Shown: one piece after another, positions 57,218 through 64,000 of the stretch | How the letters are laid out: every line of letters starts with the position of its first letter | Position numbering within the stretch: the stretch's first letter is position 1 | Made by a program: the position numbers and the translations under genes | Notes under the pieces: generated by a model | Seen by the model: the letters and a program-made list of their open reading frames with translations, nothing else | The model's database searches: none | What the model was told of the DNA's origin: nothing | Assembly: GCF_905171775.1 (NCBI RefSeq) | Contig: NC_053494.1 | Location: forward strand, 130,922,210-130,986,209 | Length of the DNA: 64,000 nt | Reading direction: 5' to 3' | DNA from: Rana temporaria | Lineage: Eukaryota; Chordata; Amphibia; Anura; Ranidae

Positions 57218-57558
57218 GAGGTATCGTAAGACATGGATTCCTTATATGACGTATAGGGAGGAGACAAGAGCAGAAGAGTAGGGGAGTGTATTGGTTCGTG
57301 AGGGGGTAGGGAGAGGCGGAGCAACGCAAAGGTCAAATAACTGTTTATTTTATTATTTTTTTTGTTGTTTTGTGAGGGTGGGAGGGGAGGGAGGGGAAAC
57401 AGATAGAAATATCTATGATTAAGTTAAGCGATAACCTAGGATATGGAAGAATGTATATAACTCATAGAATGAAATATAAAAATGTTATATTAAGATTATG
57501 TAAGAAATTATTGAATTTTGTGAAGGAATACATGTAAAATAAAAAATAAAGAATTTAT

Positions 57559-59200
57559 TAAAAAAAAGTGACAATATAAATATATGTATACCGGTATATG
57601 TCAAAAATCAATTACACGTGTGTAGAGAGAAATATGCGTTCTGTCCCCAGGACCTTCTGGCAGTTTAGGATGGTCCTCCTTGATAATTGACTAGCATCCA
57701 AACTCTCCTCCTCCAAGTCCAAGTCCTCCATGTGGCAAGGAGCGTATAAAAAAAATAATAAAGGCCACAATAGTGTATTACCATAAAAAAAATTATTGCT
57801 AAAAATCCAGGGTTACAGTACAAGTACAGTGTATAACAATTAAACTGGGTAGTAGGCAAAATGGCAAAAAAAAACACACAAGCGTTGATCAAAGAAAATA
57901 ATTTAGGTTTAAGGGTTTTTTGTGTGCTCCTCGTATGCCAAACCATTCAAATGTCTCACGCTGTGGGGAAGCAGGGCTTGTATACAGAGGAAGTTCTCTG
58001 GAGCCCTCTGTCTGTTGCATTGACCCTGCACTGTGTTCAGTGGTGCAATCCATCCAGGATGCTGAACAGTAAGAGGTCTCCATAGGACTTCCTCTGTATA
58101 CAAGCTCTGCTTCCCCACTGCATGAGACATCCGGGTCGTTCGGCATAAGAGGAGCACACAGGTGGACCCCCCCAGTGATTATATTGATAAAGAGCCTGTA
58201 TTATATCTACCTCCTGTGAGTATCCCAATATGGGGGCTTTAATGGATTGTACCAAATACTACACTTAGTGGAGCTTCTTTCTCTTCGTTTTACAAGTACA
58301 GCATAAAACATGTTTGCCGGAAAAAAATAGAATTCAAACACCCGCACTTCTGGGGTCACATGGGACCTGATGAGGTCAGCTCGTAGCTCCACTCGACACG
58401 TTTCCTCATACATGACGTCTTCCAGGGGCACAGGTGACAAGCTGAGCCATCACCATTTATAACACAAAAAGGAAACCAAAACTCACTTTCAGCTGGCCGC
58501 CATATTGCAACTAATGCATATTGAGTTAACACTAGTTGCATGAAAAGAAAGAACCAAGCCTCAATGTGACTTCAGGATACGAAAACCCATTAAAATTCGC
58601 TCATTGATCAAGTCCGTAAGGGAAAAAAATAAACGTACATACGAAAAAAGAAAAAAAGGAAAAATATATCTAAAATCCAAAACCATATACACAGAATCTC
58701 CAATCGTCACATTGAGACAGGGACCTCTAGTGGGCATTTCAGAACATTAAATCTTATCACAGCAGTGGTCATGAAGGAAATATTCAGCGTTATCAATAAA
58801 AGCATTAATTTCCACTTAGGACTAAAGGTCTAAGGCACTTAACCCTGTATATCCAACTCATTTTGAGTTTGGAGATTGCACACCTCTTAGGTCCTCCTCC
58901 CCAGTTTAATTTCAACTTATTTATACGTATTAAGGGGGTAACTCTAGGGTTTTCGGTTATGAACCTAAAGGTAATGTCTAGACACTGGATGTCCTTTGAA
59001 CTTTCTCCTAATTATCCCAATGTGCTCATTGAGTCTTATTTGAATAGGTCATACTGTGCGCCCAACGTTTTGCAATCTGCATGGGCAAATCAAAAGGTAA
59101 ACTACATGGGACATTGAACATGTAATAAAAGATTTTATCTAAAAATTTGGAGAAGTAAACTTTGTGGTTTTCCTATCTCTAATGTTATTAATGGAACATA
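57559..59200 (-). mobile_element. Probable degenerate Penelope-like segment
   Basis: On minus, CTGGAAGACGTC...GAGGAAACGTGTCGAG (about 58400-58436) resembles a decayed hammerhead core with GAAAC and a GTC cleavage triplet. Downstream on the same strand an inverted pair (57915-57990 and 58086-58160, sharing GCTTGTATACAGAGGAAGT) forms a hairpin with a loop of about 95 bases, reminiscent of the snapback arms elsewhere. No target duplication or protein domain was found. Confidence 0.4.
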
Positions 59201-60026
59201 CAGTACACCTTCTGCATTTATGCTAACTAACAAATTTTAAAAAGAACATTTGTTTATTATTATTAGGGGGGTCACAAACATTCGGGGCTAGTGAGTCCTT
59301 CAAAGAAGGAACTCTTCTATATACCACCTGTGGTCTATCGGGAAGAATGGGACAGAGTATATGATAGTTTTTCAAAATGTGCCAATTTTTATGCAACAAG
59401 TTCCTTGATCAAAAAATGTTGGTGGGAATATCCAGTAATAAAAGGCCAGGAAAAATTGGATTGATCACTGTTCATTTTGGGTTTCTCGACCAAAAGTCAG
59501 TCCCTACTCAGTTCCTCAACGTCAGTCTCTGGTCTAGGGCTGAGTAGCCTTTCTCAATAAACCTATTAGTTAAAACATTGGCTTGTGTCCTAAAGTCCTC
59601 TATATTAGTACAGTTGCACCTTAGGTGCAAATACTGGCTTTTTGGAATTGAGTCTAGTCATGAAAGGTGGTGGCAGCTATCACCAGGTATTAAGGATTTC
59701 ATATCTGTGGGTTTGAAGTAAGTAAAAGTAAGAAGCGGACCTCCCTATACTCCCTCAGAAGGGGGTTTTAGGCCTCCTGATAGAACATTGGGGAAGAAAC
59801 ACATTGTTAAGTAAGCAAAAGTTCCTTTTTGGAGTTCCTGATAAGAGGGGCCCTTCCCCAAGCAAATAGGCTAGTGTCCTTTCAACAGGAAAGGGTCAAT
59901 CAATTGGGCACAACAAGGTGGCAGCCTGGTTCGACCCTAGTCACGGAAGAAGCACACATTCTCACTGCAACTCCTCAGCAGTCCATTTGGGAACTTTTAT
60001 AACAGATGTACCTCAAAAAGTCCTCC
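59201..60026. other. No gene seen
   Basis: Intergenic sequence without recognisable repeat ends or coding regions. Confidence 0.45.
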
Positions 60027-60296
60027 TCAAGCATAAAAGTGCGGGTCAGGCAACCTCTTCCTGCCACACCCTTCTTCCCTGATGGAGACAGAGTGACTCT
60101 TCATAGGCCATCCCATCCTGGCAACCCTCACTCTGTCCTTGTAGATAGACCTCTCCAGCCACCATTTCCTCCGAATGTCCTCAAAGCAGGCCCAGGTCTC
60201 CTCACACTCTGGCACCTGCAAGGGCTTAGGGACGTGTAGGTACTCCCAAACCAAATCATCCTCCCAATCACCCTGTGAGTTCTTGATGATGTCCAT
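60027..60296 (-). CDS. Unassigned open frame, 89 codons, doubtful
   Basis: The frame starts with an ATG at 60296 (MDIIKNSQGDWEDDLVWEYL) and contains FEDIRRKWWLERSIYKDRVR. Composition is charged and Trp-rich, like protein rather than random sequence, but I recognise no family. An LTR-like stretch lies just upstream on the same strand (60395-61000), so a fragment of a retroelement Gag is one possibility. Confidence 0.25.
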   Translation of the reverse strand: MDIIKNSQGDWEDDLVWEYLHVPKPLQVPECEETWACFEDIRRKWWLERSIYKDRVRVARMGWPMKSHSVSIREEGCGRKRLPDPHFYA

Positions 60297-60394
60297 GGTT
60301 TCGGGAAGGACATTGCACTTCAGTCTCTGCTATGAGTATCTGTATATTCAAATATATGTCTACCTGTTTATAAGTACTTTAAGGGGTTAGCTCG

Positions 60395-61000
60395 GTAGCG
60401 CGGTGTGTGACCCCCTGGATGGGTTCACTACACACTGAATTTATACAGAAAGGCAGTCGAAGACGGTTGAAAACAAAGATTTTGGTTTATTCTTCCATCT
60501 TGCTGGAAACAAGTGCAAGCATCCAAACAGCATAAACAAAATCAAACATAAAATAAACCCTGGCCACTTGGGGCGTCTACCTTCACCACACAGGAACCTA
60601 CAGTATCTATGGAGTCTGCACAGCCTAGTACTGGGCAGACACTGCTGGTCCTACAGCAGAAAAGAATAGTCTCTTTTTGATTTTTATCACACAGAAAAAT
60701 CAACGGCACGTCACCTCTTCAGAAGTATTTCTGCTACTGCTCTCCTTCACTCAGAAAGCCTCAGGATGCAGCAAGCAGTAGTAATCCTCTGGATTACTTA
60801 TAGAGGCCTTAATTGCCTCATTCTGAACAGCTGAAGTTTTCCAACGCCCTTAAACCTTTCTGGCTACTTCTGCAGCCGACACATGATAATAATTAATGTA
60901 TTGTCTAAACAAGGCAGAAATGTATCTCCCATCTGTGACAACACCCACAGATTTACCTGACTTCCTGTCACAGTACTTATACTGGAATCCTTATATTAGG
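60395..61000 (-). mobile_element. LTR-like or other retroelement remnant, uncertain
   Basis: On minus this stretch ends GTGTAGTGAACCCATCCAGG and GGGTCACACACCGCGCTACC, phrases that look like an LTR or promoter region. I could not define TG...CA ends or a duplication, so the class is open. Confidence 0.25.
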
Positions 61001-61384
61001 TGTATATATTAGCATATTATTTAGGGACGACTTAAGAACGGGATATAGATTAGTTGTAATACGGCATGCATTAGTGGTCTAAACTGGGAGTATTTGCAAC
61101 ATTCTTGTCATTATTAAAGTTTGGCGAAGGGTTATTGGTGTAATGTATTTTGGAGAATTTGTTTATTTGAATTGGGTTTTAAGCACTTCCATACTGGGCC
61201 ATAGTAATATGAGGCCAGCAGGAACATCTCCTCCCTCCAGGTGGACGTCATATGACAAAAAGGAAAAAAGAGGGTTAGGGACTTTATATGAGGGACTGTA
61301 AATGTGCCTCCATCAGTAATTAATGAGCTATATGGGAGAAGGGTTTGGGACTTTGCATGAAATATGCAGCCAGGGAAGCATCAC
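61001..61384. other. No gene seen
   Basis: AT-rich intergenic sequence without recognisable features. Confidence 0.45.
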
Positions 61385-61790
61385 CACTAGGGATGAGCCG
61401 AACACCCCGGTTTGGTTCCCAGCAGAACATGCTAACAGGCATAAGATTTGTTCGAACACACGAACACTGTTAAAGTCTATGGGACACGAACATGAAAAAT
61501 CAAAAGTGCTAATTTTAAAGGCTAATATGCAAGTTATTGTTATAAAAAGTGTTTGGGGACCCAGGTCCTGCCCCAGGGGACATGTATCAATGTAAAAAAA
61601 AGTTTTAAAAACTAACGTTTTTTCGGGAGCAGTGATTTTAATAATGCTTAAAGTGAAACTATAAAAGTAAAATATTCCTTTAAATTTTGTACCTGGGGGG
61701 TGTCTATAGTATGCCTGTAAAGTAGCGCATGTTTCCCGTGCTTAGAAAAGTCCCTGCACAAAATGAAATTTCTAAAGGAAAAAAAGACAT

Positions 61791-62915
61791 TTAACCACTT
61801 AAGGACCGCCGCACAACGATATACGTTGGCAGAATGGCACGGCTGGGAACATGGACGTATATATACATCCCCTTTAAGAGCCCAGCCGTGGGTAGGCGCG
61901 CTCGCGACCCGGTCTGAAGCGCCGTGACCGTGCCCATGATAGGGTCACAGGAGCTGAAGAACGGGGAGAGGTGAGTATAAACAAACCTTCCCCGTTCTTT
62001 TTTGTGGCAATGTCAGTGATCGTCCGTTCCCTGATATAGGGAACGACGATCACTGACGTCACACGTCCAATCCTGCCCCTCTACAGTTAGAAACACACAT
62101 GAGGTCAGACTTAATCCCTACAGCGCCCCCTAGTGGTTAACCCCATTCACTGCCATTGACTTTTTCACAGTAAACAGTGCATTTTTATAGCACTTTTCGC
62201 TGTGAAAATGACAATGGTCCCAAAAATGTGTCAAAAGTGTCCAATGAGTCCGCTTGCTGATCGCCGATCGCCGCCATTAGTAGTAAAAAAAAAATATTAA
62301 TAAAAATACCATAAAACTATCCCCTATTTTGTAAACGCTATAAATTTTGCGCAAACCAATCGATAAACGCTTATTGCGATTTTTTTACCAAAAATAGGTA
62401 TAAGAATACGTATCGGCCTAAACTGAGGGGAAAAAAAATTATATATTTTTTGGGGATATTTATTATAGCAAAACGTAAAAAATATTGCATTTTTTCAAAA
62501 TTGTCGCTCTATTTTTGTTTATAGCGCAAAAAATAAAAACCGCAGAGGTGATCAAATACCACCAAAAGAAAGCTCTATTTGTGGGGAAAAAAGGACGCTA
62601 ATTTGGTTTGGGAGCCACGTCGCACGACCGCGCAATTGTCAGTTAAAGAGATGCAGTGTCGAATCGCAAAAAGGAGCAAGGTCCTTAACCTGCATATTGG
62701 TCCGGAGAGGGCCGCCATCAGGAACAATGGGGCCCCTTACACAGCTTCAGGCATGGGCCCCCTGGAGCAGAGAACCGGGGGGGGGTGCTGCCGCCTGAAA
62801 TTGAGGGGGGGCTGCCGTGAATTGAGAAGCGGGGGGGTGCCTTTACAAAAGAAATAAAAAATATATATAAAAAAAGGGGGTAGCCAACCCGGGGCCCTGG
62901 GGACCTCTGAGCCCT

Positions 62916-62957
<42 letters not shown>

Positions 62958-63367
62958 TATATATATATATATATATATAATAATATTAAAAAAATATCAA
63001 AAAGGGGGTTGCCATCCGGGGGCCCTGGGGACCTCTGGGCCCTTTAATAATAATAATAATTATATATATATATAAAAATAAAAGAAATAAAAAAATATAT
63101 AAAAAAAAGATTTTTTTTATAAAAAAAGGGGGGTTGTCATCCGGGGCCCTGGGGATCTCCAGGGCCCTGGGGCTCTCCGGGCCCCTGGGGACCTCCGGAC
63201 CTCTAAAAAAAAAAATTGGCCCTTTAATAAAATTTTTTTTTTTGTTATAAAAAATAAATAAAAAAAGGGGGTTGCCATCCGGGCCCCTGGGGACCTCCGG
63301 GCCCCTTACAGGTGTACTGCCTGTACCCCCCTGATGGCGGCCCTGGGTTTGGGTCTTAACCGGTTAA
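61791..63367. mobile_element. TTAA-target element, itself interrupted
   Basis: TTAA at 61791-61794 and 63364-63367 brackets ends CCACTTAAGGACCGCCGC and GGTCTTAACCGG. The first 0.9 kb is closely similar to 50986-51905 (AACGCTATA, CGTATCGGCCTAAACTGAGG, GTGATCAAATACCACC). The extra length is a hAT-type insertion at 62707-63345. Confidence 0.8.
62707..63345. mobile_element. hAT-type non-autonomous element with tandem repeats
   Basis: The ends AGGGCCGCCATCAGG and CCTGATGGCGGCCCT are exact inverses. The expected 8-bp duplication is only partly recognisable (GGTCCGGA against GGTTTGGG). The interior repeats a unit with GGTTGCCATCCGGGGCCCTG and GGGGACCTC three to four times, mixed with ATA and AT microsatellites (62918-62980, 63045-63110). 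Confidence 0.65.
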
Positions 63368-63420
63368 AACTACTCGCAGCTATAATGAATTGTCGGGTTC
63401 CGGCAATACAGATAAAAGTC

Positions 63421-64000
63421 ATTGAAAAAAAATACAGCTAGACACAATAGACACAGAACGACAGATGGGGGTATAGCAAAGAAGGCAAAACCGTGAAAAG
63501 ACCATAAAAAACACATAGACAGAAAAAAGGATGTCAGTTTATATCATAAAAAGGACTTAAAGGTGATATATTCGTTGAGCCCTGGATAGGTGACTGCATC
63601 CAGGTTATGTATCCATTTCATGCTAATTTCATGCCAGAACTAAAATAGGCCCAATTATCAGACTCCTCACTCCTCTGATGGGCCATTAAACATTTTAAAG
63701 GGGGGGGGGTGTTTCTAGCTGAGTTTGGGCCCAGAAAAATAAACCCTCTAGCACTCTGCCAAAATGGAATGAGAAAAAAAAACATTGGGACACATTTTAA
63801 GGGGGGGGCAGAACTACAATGGAGCAGACAAAAAAAAGTACGAAACAGACTAGGCTAGATGTGTTTGGGCCTAGGATAGCACGCTGGACAGGTTAGTGAA
63901 CGGAAATATGCATCTAGGCCAAAAAAGAAAAAAGGAGCATTCAAAACTTATAACATGCAAAGGGGGCAAAGGGGACATTCACAGCATATTACAATCATGG
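63421..64000. other. No gene seen
   Basis: A-rich and G-run-rich sequence to the end of the window, without recognisable coding or repeat termini. Confidence 0.45.

Larger units (their letters stand above)
47428..57558 (+). mobile_element. L1/Tx1-type LINE, 5'-incomplete and interrupted
   Basis: The element contains ORF1 remnants (47428-47790 and 50296-50553), an ORF2 with endonuclease and reverse transcriptase (53052-57217), and a 3' end with AATAAAGAATTTATT followed by A-run at about 57545-57558. Insertions inside are the snapback Penelope-like element (47791-50295), a TTAA element (50986-51905) and a 491-bp MITE (54897-55387). No target duplication was found because the 5' end meets a Penelope-like fragment. 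Confidence 0.85.
61385..63420. mobile_element. hAT-like repeat fragment, interrupted by a TTAA element
   Basis: It begins CACTAGGGATGAGCCGAACA, typical of a hAT-type end, and shares its body with 28670-29020 (AAAAGTGTTTGGGGACC, GGGGACATGTATCAATG). It resumes after 63367 with ACTACTCGCAGC and AATGAATTGTCGGGTTCCGG. The right terminus was not located. Confidence 0.5.

Overview
The window looks like eukaryotic, repeat-saturated intergenic DNA from an amphibian, most likely a frog. This is inferred from the mix of DIRS, Penelope-like, Tc1-like, PIF/Harbinger, hAT, TTAA-target and chromodomain Ty3/gypsy elements around a single olfactory receptor. No species can be named from the sequence. There are no bacterial operons, rRNA genes or CRISPR arrays, and almost every coding segment belongs to a mobile element. 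The one convincing host gene is an intact one-exon olfactory receptor at 25470-26417.

Layout. 1-11.7 kb: a MITE (467-11174) is split by a PIF/Harbinger transposon (598-10954), and the short intron of its transposase gene is in turn split by a young chromodomain Ty3/gypsy retrotransposon (3889-9777) with 778-bp LTRs that I could not tell apart. 12.1-18.1 kb: a degraded minus-strand DIRS element with inverted terminal repeats, an internal complementary region, and remnants of Gag, reverse transcriptase/RNase H and tyrosine recombinase. 19-25 kb: MITEs and TTAA-target elements carrying two Penelope-like 'snapback' insertions, one of them a 1.33-kb palindrome without visible mismatch. 25.5-26.4 kb: the olfactory receptor. 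26.9-41.0 kb: a Tc1-like transposon blown apart by nested insertions (a 7.9-kb composite, a second Tc1-like element holding a hAT element, and a third snapback Penelope-like element holding another hAT element). 41-47 kb: a probable solo LTR, more MITEs and a Penelope-like fragment with a hammerhead-ribozyme-like core. 47.4-57.6 kb: an L1/Tx1-type LINE with broken ORF1 and ORF2, interrupted by a fourth snapback Penelope-like element, a TTAA element and a 491-bp MITE. 57.6-64 kb: degraded repeats.

The most unusual signal is the shared architecture of the four Penelope-like insertions (19.3, 24.1, 39.2 and 47.8 kb). Each has a 10-16 bp target duplication, an inverted partial copy of its own 3' region at the left, the direct 3' region at the right, and a unique 60-130 bp tail that the inverted arm lacks. 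In one the inner end of the inverted arm falls exactly at the predicted cleavage point of a hammerhead-like motif, and in another within a few bases of the corresponding point. The gypsy element also shows a clear self-priming signature in place of a tRNA primer site. I found no previously undescribed protein system; the novelty here is structural.
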